This document shows positions 8,207 to 17,207 of a stretch of DNA of 64,000 nucleotides, piece by piece. The notes beneath the pieces were generated by a model. It was not told the DNA's origin. It was given only the letters and a program-made list of their open reading frames with translations, and made no database searches. Both the position numbers and the translations under genes were made by a program. This DNA is from Nonomuraea gerenzanensis (GTDB lineage Bacteria > Actinomycetota > Actinomycetes > Streptosporangiales > Streptosporangiaceae), in NCBI RefSeq assembly GCF_020215645.1, contig NZ_CP084058.1:6138001-6202000 (forward strand), in the 5' to 3' direction. Position 1 is the first letter of the stretch. Every line of letters starts with the position of its first letter.

Positions 8207-8944
8207 ATGAAGGAGATCGAGATCGTCGTCGCCCACGGCGAGCGAGCGACCCTGCGCGTCGGTGATGTGTTCCTGAAGGTCGACGTCGATCAGACGCGCA
8301 CCGAGGTCGAGGTCGAGGCGATGGCCATGGTGCCGATCCCGACTCCGGAGGTGCTGTGGCGCAAGCCGCCCGTGCTCGCGCTCGCCGCCGTGCCCGGCAC
8401 GGCACTCGGCCGCCTCGGTGAGCCGTCGGCCGCGTCGCCGGCGGCGTGGGCGGCGGCGGGTGCCGCCGTACGGCGGCTGCACGACGCGCCGCTGCCGCCC
8501 TGGCCCGGCCAGAGCCTCGACGACATCGCCGCACGCCTCGACGCCGAATGCGCGTGGCTCATCACGAACGGCGTCCTTCCCGCCGACCTGGTCACCCGGA
8601 ACCGGCGGATCGCCGAGGCCGCGCTCCGGCCGTGGACACCGGTGTTCGTGCACGGCGACCTCCAGATCAGCCACGTGTTCGTCGACGGCGACGAGGTCAC
8701 CGGCGTGATCGACTGGTCCGAGGCGGCCCGGGGCGATGCCCTGTACGACCTGGCCATCCTGACGCTCGGGCACGAGGAGCACCTCGGCGACGTCCTCGCC
8801 GGCTACGGCACCGACGTCGACCTCGACGTGATCCGGGCGTGGTGGTCGTTGCGCAGCCTGCTGGCGAGCCGCTGGCTGATCGAGAACGGCTTCGACCCGT
8901 CCTCGCCGGGCTGCGAGTTCGACGTGCTGCGAGCCCAAGGATGA
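8207..8944 (+). CDS. APH-fold phosphotransferase family protein
   Basis: A 245-residue protein with the aminoglycoside phosphotransferase/choline kinase fold. The catalytic loop reads HGDLQISHVFVDG near residue 151, where classical enzymes have HGDLHxxN, and the metal-binding aspartate is in GVIDWSEA. The N-terminal lobe is short and there is no clear glycine-rich loop, so it belongs to the small single-gene group of this superfamily and not to known resistance enzymes. The ATG at 8207 fits homologues starting MKEIEI; an ATG 9 nt upstream is the alternative. No Shine-Dalgarno box is visible, so the mRNA may be leaderless or weakly translated. Substrate unknown; the changed catalytic loop makes even kinase activity uncertain. 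Confidence 0.8.
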   Translation: MKEIEIVVAHGERATLRVGDVFLKVDVDQTRTEVEVEAMAMVPIPTPEVLWRKPPVLALAAVPGTALGRLGEPSAASPAAWAAAGAAVRRLHDAPLPPWPGQSLDDIAARLDAECAWLITNGVLPADLVTRNRRIAEAALRPWTPVFVHGDLQISHVFVDGDEVTGVIDWSEAARGDALYDLAILTLGHEEHLGDVLAGYGTDVDLDVIRAWWSLRSLLASRWLIENGFDPSSPGCEFDVLRAQG

Positions 8945-9012
8945 GGCCCGGATGTGCGGCCCGCACGATCCCGGCGACCACGGGTACGCGTCGGTGGCCG
9001 GGCCCAGTCCCC

Positions 9013-9056
9013 TTGTCGGATCGGACAAACCCCTCTGGGCCGGGTTGTCCGATCGG
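9013..9056. promoter_or_regulatory. Inverted-repeat operator upstream of the peptide-salvage operon
   Basis: TTGTCGGATCGGACAA at 9013-9028 carries TTGTC/GACAA arms, and TTGTCCGATC at 9045-9054 is the exact complement of GATCGGACAA at 9019-9028. The same GTCGGA/TCCGAC core recurs at the promoter of the PucR-type regulator gene (20303-20321), so this is probably the regulator's site. A rho-independent terminator for the preceding gene is the alternative, but no T-run follows. Confidence 0.55.
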
Positions 9057-9096
9057 CTGAGTACGGCGGCAGGGCTTGCCTTCTAGCCTCAGCGGC

Positions 9097-10476
9097 ATGA
9101 TGTCGCCGGAAAGCGTGCAGAGCTGGCTTGACGAACACTTCGCGCGAATCGTCGCAGAGCGCGGGGTGCCGGGCGCCTCGGTCGCCGTTCTCACCGAGGG
9201 CCAGGTGCTCACCGCCGCCGGTGGCGTCCTGAGCAGGGCCACCGGCGTCGAGGCGACCACCGGCGCGGTCTTCCAGATCGGCTCGATCACCAAGCTGTGG
9301 ACCAGCGCGCTGGTCATGCAGCTGGTGGACGAGGGCTTGGTCGAGCTCGACGCGCCGCTGCGCACGTACCTGCCGGGGTTCCGGGTCGGTGACGAGGCCG
9401 CGGCGGCCGCGATCACCACGCGGCAGCTGCTGTGCCACGTCGCGGGCTTCGAGGGCGACATCTTCACCGACACCGGCAGGGGCGAGGACGCGATCGAGAA
9501 GTACCTCGCCTCGATCCACGACATCCCGCAGCTCTTCCCGCCGGGCGAGGTCTTCTCCTACAACAACACGGGTTTCGTGGTGCTCGGCCGCCTGGTGGAG
9601 GTGCTGCGCGGCAAGCCGTTCGACGAGGTGCTGGCCGAGCGGCTGGTCGCGCCGCTGGGGCTGACGCACGTCGCGCCGAGCCCGTACGAGGCGATCCTGC
9701 ACCGCGCCGCCGTCGGCCACGTGCCGGGCCAGGACGGCGAGCCGGTCGCGGCGCCGACGTGGGCGCTGGCCCGCTCCAACGCCCCGGCCGGCGCGATGCT
9801 CGCCATGACCCCGCGCGACCTGCTCGCCTTCGTCGCCATGCACCTGGCCGACGGCACGGCGCCTGACGGCTCCGCCGTGCTGCGGCCCGGCACCGTGGCC
9901 GCCATGTGGCAGCCGCAGGTGAAGCTGCCCCGGCTCACCGGCATGGGCACCGCGTGGGGGCTCGGCTGGGAGATCGAGGAGCACGACGGGCACACGGTCG
10001 TCGGCCACGACGGCGGGACCATCGGGCAGGCGGCCTTCCTGCGGGTCGCGCCCGAGCACGGCGTCGCGATCGCGCTGCTGACCAACGGCGGCGACGTCTT
10101 CGGCGTCTTCACCGACGTGCTGGCCCACCTGCTCGAGGAGCTGACCGGCGTCACCCTGCCCGGCCGCCCGGTGCCGCCCGCCGCGCCCAGGACCATCGAC
10201 CCGGCCCCCTACCTGGGCCGCTACGCCGACACGATCTACGACATCACCGTCAGCCAGGACGCCGACGGCGCGATCTGGCTCGACCGGGTGCCCAAGGACA
10301 TCATCGCCGAGATCGGCGAGAAGCCGATGCGCACGCGGCTCGTGGCCTTCGAGGGCGACTCGCTGATCTCGCTCGAGCCGACCCGCGGCATCCACCCGGT
10401 CTTCGCCTTCATCGGCCGCGACGACGCGGGCCTGGCGAAGTACATCCACTACGGCCGTGTGGTCGCCCGCGCCTGA
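9097..10476 (+). CDS. Serine hydrolase, beta-lactamase/D-aminopeptidase (S12) family, copy 1
   Basis: A 459-residue cytoplasmic serine hydrolase of the penicillin-binding/beta-lactamase fold. The catalytic SxxK is SITK in VFQIGSITKLWTS, the YxN motif is YNN in FSYNNTGFVV, and the third box is HDGGTIG in place of K-[ST]-G, as in D-aminopeptidases and class C-like esterases. A C-terminal ~110-residue domain follows after LTGVTLPGRP. There is no signal peptide or anchor, so it acts inside the cell. The ATG at 9097 fits the hydrophilic start; another ATG follows at once. It opens a nine-gene operon with a peptide importer and closely resembles the copy at 15820. Cleavage of imported peptides holding D-residues is the likely job. 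Confidence 0.85.
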   Translation: MMSPESVQSWLDEHFARIVAERGVPGASVAVLTEGQVLTAAGGVLSRATGVEATTGAVFQIGSITKLWTSALVMQLVDEGLVELDAPLRTYLPGFRVGDEAAAAAITTRQLLCHVAGFEGDIFTDTGRGEDAIEKYLASIHDIPQLFPPGEVFSYNNTGFVVLGRLVEVLRGKPFDEVLAERLVAPLGLTHVAPSPYEAILHRAAVGHVPGQDGEPVAAPTWALARSNAPAGAMLAMTPRDLLAFVAMHLADGTAPDGSAVLRPGTVAAMWQPQVKLPRLTGMGTAWGLGWEIEEHDGHTVVGHDGGTIGQAAFLRVAPEHGVAIALLTNGGDVFGVFTDVLAHLLEELTGVTLPGRPVPPAAPRTIDPAPYLGRYADTIYDITVSQDADGAIWLDRVPKDIIAEIGEKPMRTRLVAFEGDSLISLEPTRGIHPVFAFIGRDDAGLAKYIHYGRVVARA

Positions 10477-10513
10477 GATCACCCGCCCATCCCTCCCGGA
10501 AATAGGACCACGC

Positions 10514-12115
10514 ATGACCCCCACCCGCACGAGGGCCCTCGCGGCGCTCGCCCTGACGCTGACCGCGTCGGCCGCCCTGGCCGCCTGCGGCAGCGACGCG
10601 CCCGGCACCGCCGCGCCGGGCTCCTCCGCCGCCTACGCGAGCGGCAAGACCTTCACCCTCAACCTCGCCTCGGACCCGGGCGCCCTCGACCCGCAGGGGT
10701 CGGCGACGAGCGCCCTGTTCGGCCTGACGCAGTACGCCTACGACAACCTGGTGGCCGTCGCGGCGGACGGCTCGATCCAGCCGCAGCTGGCCGCGTCGTG
10801 GAAGGTGGCCGGCACCACGGTCACCCTGCAACTGAAGGACGGGGTCACCTGCGCCGACGGCACGGCGTTCACGGCGCAGACGGTGGTCGACAACATCACC
10901 TACGTGGTGGACCCGGACAACAAGAGCCCGTTCCTGGGGGTCTTCATCCCGGCCGGGACGACCGCCTCCGCCTCGGGCTCGACGGTCACCCTCAAGCTCG
11001 CCGCGCCGGCCCCGTTCGTGCTGACCGCGCTGGCGAACCTGCCGATGGTGTGCGACGCCGGCATGAAGGACCGCGCCACGCTGAAGGCCGCGACGAACGG
11101 CACCGGCCCGTACGTCCTCACCGAGGCGGTCCCGTCCACCCGGTACACCTACGAGCTGCGCAAGGGGTACACGTGGGGCCCCGGCGGCGCGACCACGGCC
11201 GAGGCGGGCATGCCGGCCAAGGTGGTCGTCAAGATCGTCGCGAATGAGACCACGTCCGCCAACGAGCTGCTGGCCGGCACCATCAACGCCGTCCAGATCA
11301 CCGGCCCGGACGCCGACCGCCTGTCCAAGGCGGGCCTGGAGCGGGTGAACATGCAGGCGCTGGTCGGCGAGCAGTGGTACAACCAGGGCGACGGTCACGC
11401 CACCGACGACCCGGCCGTGCGCATGGCGCTGACCCAGGCGCTCGACCTCAAGCAGCTCCAGGTCGCGCTGACGTCCGGCAAGGGCGTGCCCCCGACCCAG
11501 CTGGCCGCCCTGGAGCCGCTCGGCTGCGTCGGCGACGCCGTGACCGGCCACGTGCCGTCGTTCGACGTCGCCGCCGCCGGCGCCGCCCTCGACGCGGCCG
11601 GCTGGACGAAGGGACCGGACGGCGTCCGCGCCAAGGACGGCAAGAAGCTCTCGCTCACCCTCATCTACCCGAACTCGCTCGGCACCGGCGGAGGGGCCGC
11701 CGCCGAGCTCGCGGTGGCGGCGTGGAAGGCGGCCGGGATCGAGGTCACGGCCAAGCAGCAGACCCAGACCGAGGCGTCCGGCGCGGTGTTCGGCACCGGC
11801 GCCTGGGACATCGTCTGGATGCCGCTCAACGTCAGCACCCCGGACCAGGTCATGCCGTTCGTGTCCGGCCCCACCGCCCCGAAGGGCACGAACTTCGCCG
11901 CCATCGACAACGCCGGCTACCAGGCCGCCGCCGCCAAGGCGATGAAGGCGAACGGGGTGGACGGCTGCAAGGACTGGTTCGCCGCCGAGCAGGCGCTGTA
12001 CAAGGCGGCCGACGTGGTGCCGTTCGCCAACAACCTGGTCCCGACGTTCGTCAAGGGCGCGAAGCTCTCCATCATCGGCAGCATCGTCCCGACCAGCATC
12101 AGGATGCTCGGCTGA
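10514..12115 (+). CDS. Oligopeptide ABC transporter substrate-binding lipoprotein
   Basis: A 533-residue solute-binding protein of the SBP_bac_5 (DppA/OppA) family. A lipoprotein signal peptide ends in LAAC with the lipidated cysteine at residue 25, so it sits on the outer face of the membrane. Family features include DPGALDPQGS, PQLAASWKV, LQLKDGVTCADGTAFTA and a C-terminal lobe ending NLVPTFVKGAKL. The start ATG at 10514 has an AGGA box 5 nt upstream. It is followed after 2 nt by the first permease gene. Its ligand is probably a short peptide; the neighbouring racemase and deacylase suggest peptides with D-amino acids. Confidence 0.92.
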   Translation: MTPTRTRALAALALTLTASAALAACGSDAPGTAAPGSSAAYASGKTFTLNLASDPGALDPQGSATSALFGLTQYAYDNLVAVAADGSIQPQLAASWKVAGTTVTLQLKDGVTCADGTAFTAQTVVDNITYVVDPDNKSPFLGVFIPAGTTASASGSTVTLKLAAPAPFVLTALANLPMVCDAGMKDRATLKAATNGTGPYVLTEAVPSTRYTYELRKGYTWGPGGATTAEAGMPAKVVVKIVANETTSANELLAGTINAVQITGPDADRLSKAGLERVNMQALVGEQWYNQGDGHATDDPAVRMALTQALDLKQLQVALTSGKGVPPTQLAALEPLGCVGDAVTGHVPSFDVAAAGAALDAAGWTKGPDGVRAKDGKKLSLTLIYPNSLGTGGGAAAELAVAAWKAAGIEVTAKQQTQTEASGAVFGTGAWDIVWMPLNVSTPDQVMPFVSGPTAPKGTNFAAIDNAGYQAAAAKAMKANGVDGCKDWFAAEQALYKAADVVPFANNLVPTFVKGAKLSIIGSIVPTSIRMLG

Positions 12116-12117
12116 CG

Positions 12118-13140
12118 ATGAAGATCCCGACGCCGGCGGCCGTCCCGCCCGCGGCCGTGCCCGGCCTCAGAAGCCGGGCGGCCGGGCTGTGGTCGCACCC
12201 GTGGTTCCGCTTCGCGCTGCGGCGGACGCGACGGCTGCTGCTGTCCCTCTGGGTTCTGGTGACCGCCTCGTTCCTGATGATCCACCTGGTCCCGGGCGAT
12301 CCGGTGCGGGCCGCGCTCGGCCCGACCGCCCCCGCCGACCTGGTGGCGGCCACGAAGCAGGAGCTGGGCCTGCTCGACCCGCTCTGGCAGCAGTACGCCG
12401 GCTTCCTCGGCCGCCTGCTCCAGGGCGACCTGGGCGTCTCCATCACCAGCAGGCTCCCCGTGAGCGAGATGATCGGCCAGCGGCTGCCGGCGACGCTGCA
12501 GCTGGCCGTGGCGGCGTTCGTGCTGTCGCTGCTGGTCGCCGTGCCGGTGGGCGTGGTGATGGCGGTGGTGACGCGGCGCGGCCGGGGCCGGCGCAGGGAG
12601 CTGGCGTTCACGGGGACGAGCGTCGTGCTGAGCGCGATCCCCGACTTCCTGCTCGCCGTCGGGCTCGTCTACCTGCTGGCGGTGCAGACCAGGCTCTTCC
12701 CCGTGGCGGGCCTGGAGAGCTTCGACTCCTACGTGCTGCCGACGCTCGCGCTGGCGATCGGCCCGGCCGCGATGCTCTCGCGCATCGTCCGCGTCGAGAT
12801 GCTCGCCGTGATGGAGGCCGACTACATCCGCACGGCGCGGGCCAAACGGCTCACGCCCGTGCGGGTGTACCTCGCGCACGCCCTGCCGAACGCCGTGACG
12901 GCGAGCCTGACGCTCGGCGGCATGCTGCTCAGCTCTCTGGTGGCCGGGACGGTGCTGGTGGAGAACGTGTTCGCCTGGCCCGGCCTCGGCTCCACCATCG
13001 TCTCCTCGATCGTCGCCAAGGACTATCCGCTGGTGCAGGGCACCGTCCTGGTCTACGGCGTCGGGGTCCTGCTCATCAACACCCTCGTGGACGTGCTGCT
13101 CGCGCTGCTCGACCCCCGTTCGACGATCGGAGCCGCCTGA
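12118..13140 (+). CDS. Peptide ABC transporter permease, DppB type
   Basis: A 340-residue inner-membrane permease with six predicted helices. The BPD_transp_1 core carries the EAA loop that docks the ATPase: EADYIRTARAKRLTPVRVY followed by HALPNA. The N-terminal helix before the periplasmic domain (SLWVLVTASFLMIHLVPGDP) is typical of DppB/OppB. It starts 2 nt after the stop of the binding-protein gene and ends 1 nt before the fused permease-ATPase, so the subunits are translated together. Confidence 0.92.
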   Translation: MKIPTPAAVPPAAVPGLRSRAAGLWSHPWFRFALRRTRRLLLSLWVLVTASFLMIHLVPGDPVRAALGPTAPADLVAATKQELGLLDPLWQQYAGFLGRLLQGDLGVSITSRLPVSEMIGQRLPATLQLAVAAFVLSLLVAVPVGVVMAVVTRRGRGRRRELAFTGTSVVLSAIPDFLLAVGLVYLLAVQTRLFPVAGLESFDSYVLPTLALAIGPAAMLSRIVRVEMLAVMEADYIRTARAKRLTPVRVYLAHALPNAVTASLTLGGMLLSSLVAGTVLVENVFAWPGLGSTIVSSIVAKDYPLVQGTVLVYGVGVLLINTLVDVLLALLDPRSTIGAA

Positions 13141-13141
13141 G

Positions 13142-15037
13142 ATGCGAGCGGCACGCCTCTTGCGCCGTCCCGTGGGCCTGGCCGGGTTCGGCCTGCTGGT
13201 CGTCGTCCTGTCCGTGGCCGTGCTCGGGCCGATCCTGTGGGGTGAGCGGGCGACGGTCGTCGACACCGGCAACCTGCTGGCCGGCCCGTCGGCCGAGCAC
13301 TGGATCGGCACCGACAACCTCGGCCGGGACCTGTTCCACCGGGTGCTCGTGGCCACCCGGCTGTCGATCGTGCTGGCGCTCGGCGCCACGGCGATCAGCA
13401 TCGCGCTGGGCCTCCTCCTGGGGGCCGCGCCGATGCTGGCAGGGCCGCGGCTGGGCCGCCTGGTCACCTGGGCCGTCAACGTGCTGGTGGCCTTCCCCGG
13501 GCTGCTGCTCGTGCTCTTCTTCGCCGTCATCTTCGGCGTCGGGGAGAGCGGTGCGGCGCTCGCGGTGGGGCTCGCCGGGGCGCCGTCGTTCGCCCGGCTG
13601 TGCCACACGCTCATCGCCGGCGTCGCGGAGCGCGACTACATCGCCGCGGCCCGGATCGCGGGCGTGAGCCGGCTGCGCGTCCTGCGCCGCCACGTGCTGC
13701 CCAACATCGCCGAGCCGCTCATCGTCAACGCCACGCTGGGCGCCGGCGGGGTGCTGCTGTCGTTCGCCGGCCTGTCGTTCCTGGGGCTGGGCGTACAGGC
13801 GCCGTCCTACGACTGGGGCAAGCTCATGCAGGACGGGCTCAACGGCATCTACACCAACCCCCTGGCCGCGCTCGGGCCCGGCTTCGCCGTCATCGTCGCG
13901 GGCCTGGCGTTCAACCTCACGGGCGAGGCCCTGGCCACCGCCTTCGGCCTCGACGAGGTCACCGGCGCCGCCCGCCGGGGCCCGGTCAGGCCCGCCGCCG
14001 GCCAGAGCCCGGCGCCCGTCGTGACGGCACCCGCCGAAGGCTCGATCCTGTCGGTGGACGACCTGCGCGTGACGATCCCGGGCCCGCGCGGCCCGATCCG
14101 CGCGGTGCGCGGCGTCACGTTCGCCGTCCGGGACGGCGAGGCCGTCGGCGTCGTCGGCGAGTCCGGCTCGGGCAAGTCGATGACGGCCCTGGCGGTGGCC
14201 AGGCTCATCGAGGAGCCGATCCGGGTCGAGGCGGGCCACCTGGTCTTCGCCGGGCAGGACCTCCTGGCCGCCGACTCCGCGTCCCTGCGCAAGCGCCTGG
14301 GCACGTCGCTGGCCGTGGTGTTCCAGGACCCGATGACCTCCTTCAACCCCGCGCACCGCATGGGCTCGCAACTGGCCGAGGTGAGCCGCTTCCACCAGGG
14401 CCTGAGCCGGAAGGCGGCCTTCGCCCGCGCCGTGGACCGCCTGCGCGCGGTCCGGATCCGCGAGCCCGAGCGGCGGGCCGGGCAGCACCCCTTCGAGTTC
14501 TCCGGGGGCATGCGCCAGCGCGCCATGATCGGCATGGGGCTCATGGGCACGCCGCGGCTCGTCATCGCCGACGAGCCGACCACCGCGCTCGACGTCACGG
14601 TGCAGCAGCAGGTGCTCGGCCTGCTCGCCGAGGTGCGCCGCGACACCGGCGCCGCCCTCCTGCTCATCAGCCACGACGTCTCCGTCGTGACCGACGTGTG
14701 CGACCGGGTCCTGGTCATGTACGCCGGCCGCATCGTCGAGGAGCTGCCCGCGCGGGGGCTGCGGACGCTGGCCCGGCACCCGTACACGCGGGCGCTCGTC
14801 GCGGCCGTGCCCGACATGGAGACCGACCTGACCAGGCCGCTGGCCGTCATCCCCGGGCTGCCCGTCGATCCCGCGCACGTACCGGCCGGATGCGCCTTCG
14901 CGGCCCGCTGCCCGCTCGCCGACGATCACTGCAGGTCGGTCGAGCCCGCGCTGGAGACCGGCCCGGAGGGCAACCGCGTGGCGTGCCACAAGGCCGGGCA
15001 GCCCCTTCCCGCCCGCACCGAGGAGGTGAGCGCATGA
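13142..15037 (+). CDS. Fused peptide ABC permease-ATPase (DppC-DppD)
   Basis: A 631-residue fusion of two subunits normally encoded apart. Residues ~1-280 are a DppC-type permease (GTDNLGRDLF, EAA loop ERDYIAAARIAGVSRLRVL, HVLPNI). After a Pro/Ala-rich linker (~280-305) residues ~305-625 form a DppD-type ATPase: Walker A GESGSGKS, Q-loop VFQDPMTS, signature FSGGMRQRAM, Walker B LVIADEPTTALD, H-loop LLISHD, and the oligo_HPY C-terminal segment with CAFAARCPL. All catalytic motifs are intact. The frame is continuous with no stop at the junction, so this is a true fusion. It starts 1 nt after the DppB stop and overlaps the next ATPase gene by 4 nt (ATGA). Confidence 0.92.
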   Translation: MRAARLLRRPVGLAGFGLLVVVLSVAVLGPILWGERATVVDTGNLLAGPSAEHWIGTDNLGRDLFHRVLVATRLSIVLALGATAISIALGLLLGAAPMLAGPRLGRLVTWAVNVLVAFPGLLLVLFFAVIFGVGESGAALAVGLAGAPSFARLCHTLIAGVAERDYIAAARIAGVSRLRVLRRHVLPNIAEPLIVNATLGAGGVLLSFAGLSFLGLGVQAPSYDWGKLMQDGLNGIYTNPLAALGPGFAVIVAGLAFNLTGEALATAFGLDEVTGAARRGPVRPAAGQSPAPVVTAPAEGSILSVDDLRVTIPGPRGPIRAVRGVTFAVRDGEAVGVVGESGSGKSMTALAVARLIEEPIRVEAGHLVFAGQDLLAADSASLRKRLGTSLAVVFQDPMTSFNPAHRMGSQLAEVSRFHQGLSRKAAFARAVDRLRAVRIREPERRAGQHPFEFSGGMRQRAMIGMGLMGTPRLVIADEPTTALDVTVQQQVLGLLAEVRRDTGAALLLISHDVSVVTDVCDRVLVMYAGRIVEELPARGLRTLARHPYTRALVAAVPDMETDLTRPLAVIPGLPVDPAHVPAGCAFAARCPLADDHCRSVEPALETGPEGNRVACHKAGQPLPARTEEVSA

Positions 15038-15780
15038 GCGTGCTCGGCTTCCACGACGTCCGTGTGCGGTACGGCTCGCACACGGTGCTGAAGGACGTCA
15101 GCCTGGAGGTCGGCGACGGCGAGATCGTGGGCCTCGTCGGCGAGTCCGGCTGCGGCAAGTCCACCCTGGCGCGGGCCGCCGTCGGCCTGGCGCCCGTGAC
15201 CGGTGGCCGCATCCTGCTGGACGATCGGCCGGTGCCGAGCCGGGGCCGGGCGCGTCCGGTCCAGCTGGTCTTCCAGGACCCGTACTCCTCGCTCGACCCC
15301 CGCATGACCGTCGGCGAGAGCATCGCGGAGGCCCTGCCCGAGCGGCTCGGCCGGCAGGCCCGCCAGGCGGAGATCGCGCGTCTGCTCGCGCTCGTCCACC
15401 TGGACGCGGCCCGGGCCGGCGACCTGCCCGGGCGGCTGTCCGGCGGGCAGCGCCAGCGCGTCGCGCTGGCCAGGGCGCTCGCCGCCCGGCCCGAGGTGAT
15501 CCTCGCCGACGAGATCACCTCGGCGCTGGACGTCTCCGTGCAGGGCGCCGTGCTCAACCTGGTCCGCGACATGCGGCGCGACCTGGGCCTGTCCATGTTG
15601 TTCATCTCCCACAACCTGGCGGTCGTCCGGTACGTCGCCGACCGGGTGGCCGTGATGCACAACGGGGAGATCGTCGAGCACGGCCCCACCGCGCAGGTGC
15701 TCGGCACGCCACGGCACGAGTACACGCGCCTCCTGCTCGCCGCGCTCCCCGGAGCGGCGCGCCGGACATCCGAGAACTGA
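15034..15780 (+). CDS. Peptide ABC transporter ATPase, DppF/OppF type
   Basis: A 248-residue ATP-binding subunit, the second of the importer pair. Walker A is GESGCGKST, the Q-loop LVFQDPYSSLDP, the signature LSGGQRQRVALARAL, Walker B VILADEITSALD (Ile where most have Pro) and the H-loop LFISHN. It is shorter than usual DppF because the C-terminal oligo_HPY extension is nearly absent. It starts inside the previous stop (ATGA overlap) with a strong AGGAGG box 8 nt upstream. Together with the fused subunit it would power peptide import. Confidence 0.92.
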   Translation: MSVLGFHDVRVRYGSHTVLKDVSLEVGDGEIVGLVGESGCGKSTLARAAVGLAPVTGGRILLDDRPVPSRGRARPVQLVFQDPYSSLDPRMTVGESIAEALPERLGRQARQAEIARLLALVHLDAARAGDLPGRLSGGQRQRVALARALAARPEVILADEITSALDVSVQGAVLNLVRDMRRDLGLSMLFISHNLAVVRYVADRVAVMHNGEIVEHGPTAQVLGTPRHEYTRLLLAALPGAARRTSEN

Positions 15781-15819
15781 AGGCACCCCGCCCACCGTCC
15801 CGATCTTGAAGGAGCGGAC

Positions 15820-17205
15820 ATGACCGGCACCATCGACCGGACCCACTGGCAGAGCCGTCTCGACGAGCTGGCGAGCAAGCACGGCGTCCCCGGCGCCCAG
15901 CTCGGCATCCTGCGGCTCGGCGACGGCGGCGACGAGCTCGTCACCGCCGCGACGGGCGTGCTGCACGCCGGCACCGGCCAGCCGGCCGGCACCGACGCGG
16001 TCTGGCAGATCGGCTCCATCACCAAGGTGTGGACCGCGACGGTGATCATGCAGCTCGTGGACGAGGGCCGCTTCGCCCTCGACACCCCGGTGGCCAAGCT
16101 CGTCCCCGGGTTCGCGCTGCGCGACCCGGAGATCACCGCGGCCGTGACCGTCTGGCACCTGCTCACCCACACCAGCGGCATCGACGGCGACCTGTTCACC
16201 GACACCGGCCGGGGCGACGACGCGCTGGAGAAGTACGTCGCGCTGCTGGCCGACACCGCGCAGAACCACCCGATCGGCGCCACCTGGTCCTACTGCAACG
16301 CGGGCTACTCCCTGCTCGGCCGGATCATCGAGATCGCCACCGGCAAGACCTGGGACCAGGCGATCAAGGACAAGCTGTTCGCCCCGCTCGGTCTGACCCG
16401 CACCACGACCCTGCCGGAGGAGGCGATGGTCTTCGCGCACGCGATGGGCCACGTCAAGGGCGGCGAGGAGCCCGTGGTCGCGCCGGTGTGGGGCCTGCCG
16501 CGCGCGGTCGGCCCGGCGGGCCTGATCACCTCGACCGTCGCCGACGTGCTGGCCTTCGCCCGGATGCACCTGGCCGGCGGGCTCGCCGCCGACGGCACGC
16601 GGGTGCTGAGCGAGGAGAGCACCGCGGCGATGTCGGCCTACCAGACCGACTGCCCCGAGAAGCACCTGCTCGGCGACTCCTGGGGCCTGGGCTGGTTCCG
16701 CTGCGACTGGAACGGCCACCGCGCCTACGGCCACGACGGCAACACCATCGGCCAGGCGGCGTTCCTGCGGGTCCTGCCGGAGGCCGGCGTCGCGGTCGCG
16801 CTGCTGACCAACGGCGGCAGCACCCGCGACCTGTACGCCGGGCTCTACGACGAGATCTTCGGCGAACTGGCCGGGGTGCGGCTGCCCGCGCCGTTCGAGC
16901 CGCCGGCCGAGCCGGTCACGACGGACCTGGCGCCGTACGCGGGCACCTACGAGCGGGAGTCGGTGCGCATGGAGGTGTTCGAACAGGACGGCAAGCCGAC
17001 CCTGCGCACCACGCTGATGGGCCCCCTGGCCAAGATCGAGGGCGAGCAGGTGGAGACGTACGAGCTGGTCCCGGTCTCGCCGGGCATGTACGCCGTCCGC
17101 CCCGAGGGCATGGAGTCGTGGGCCCCGGTCACGTTCTACACGCTGCCCACCGGCGAGGAGTACGTGCACTACGGCGCCCGCGCCACCCCCAAGAAGCTCG
17201 GCTGA
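15820..17205 (+). CDS. Serine hydrolase, beta-lactamase/D-aminopeptidase (S12) family, copy 2
   Basis: A 461-residue paralogue of the hydrolase at 9097, alike along the whole length (both carry QIGSITK, MQLVDEG and FTDTGRG). The motifs are SITK, YCN in WSYCNAGYS, and HDGNTIG. It has no signal peptide, so it acts on imported substrates. The start has an AAGGAG box 6 nt upstream. Two related but divergent copies in one operon suggest different peptide specificities (for example amino- versus carboxy-terminal D-residues); this is inference. Esterase or D,D-peptidase activity cannot be excluded. Confidence 0.85.
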   Translation: MTGTIDRTHWQSRLDELASKHGVPGAQLGILRLGDGGDELVTAATGVLHAGTGQPAGTDAVWQIGSITKVWTATVIMQLVDEGRFALDTPVAKLVPGFALRDPEITAAVTVWHLLTHTSGIDGDLFTDTGRGDDALEKYVALLADTAQNHPIGATWSYCNAGYSLLGRIIEIATGKTWDQAIKDKLFAPLGLTRTTTLPEEAMVFAHAMGHVKGGEEPVVAPVWGLPRAVGPAGLITSTVADVLAFARMHLAGGLAADGTRVLSEESTAAMSAYQTDCPEKHLLGDSWGLGWFRCDWNGHRAYGHDGNTIGQAAFLRVLPEAGVAVALLTNGGSTRDLYAGLYDEIFGELAGVRLPAPFEPPAEPVTTDLAPYAGTYERESVRMEVFEQDGKPTLRTTLMGPLAKIEGEQVETYELVPVSPGMYAVRPEGMESWAPVTFYTLPTGEEYVHYGARATPKKLG

Positions 17206-17207
17206 CC

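Noticed and set aside
8207..8944. Aminoglycoside resistance gene
   Set aside because: Only the fold is shared; the catalytic loop differs and no resistance subfamily signature is present.
9019..9054. Rho-independent terminator for the APH-fold gene
   Set aside because: Possible stem of 10 bp, but no T-tract and the same core recurs at a regulator promoter, so an operator is the better reading.
9097..17205. Beta-lactam resistance by the two SxxK hydrolases
   Set aside because: No signal peptide, third box HDG instead of KTG/KSG, and peptide-salvage context; cytoplasmic peptidase/esterase fits better.
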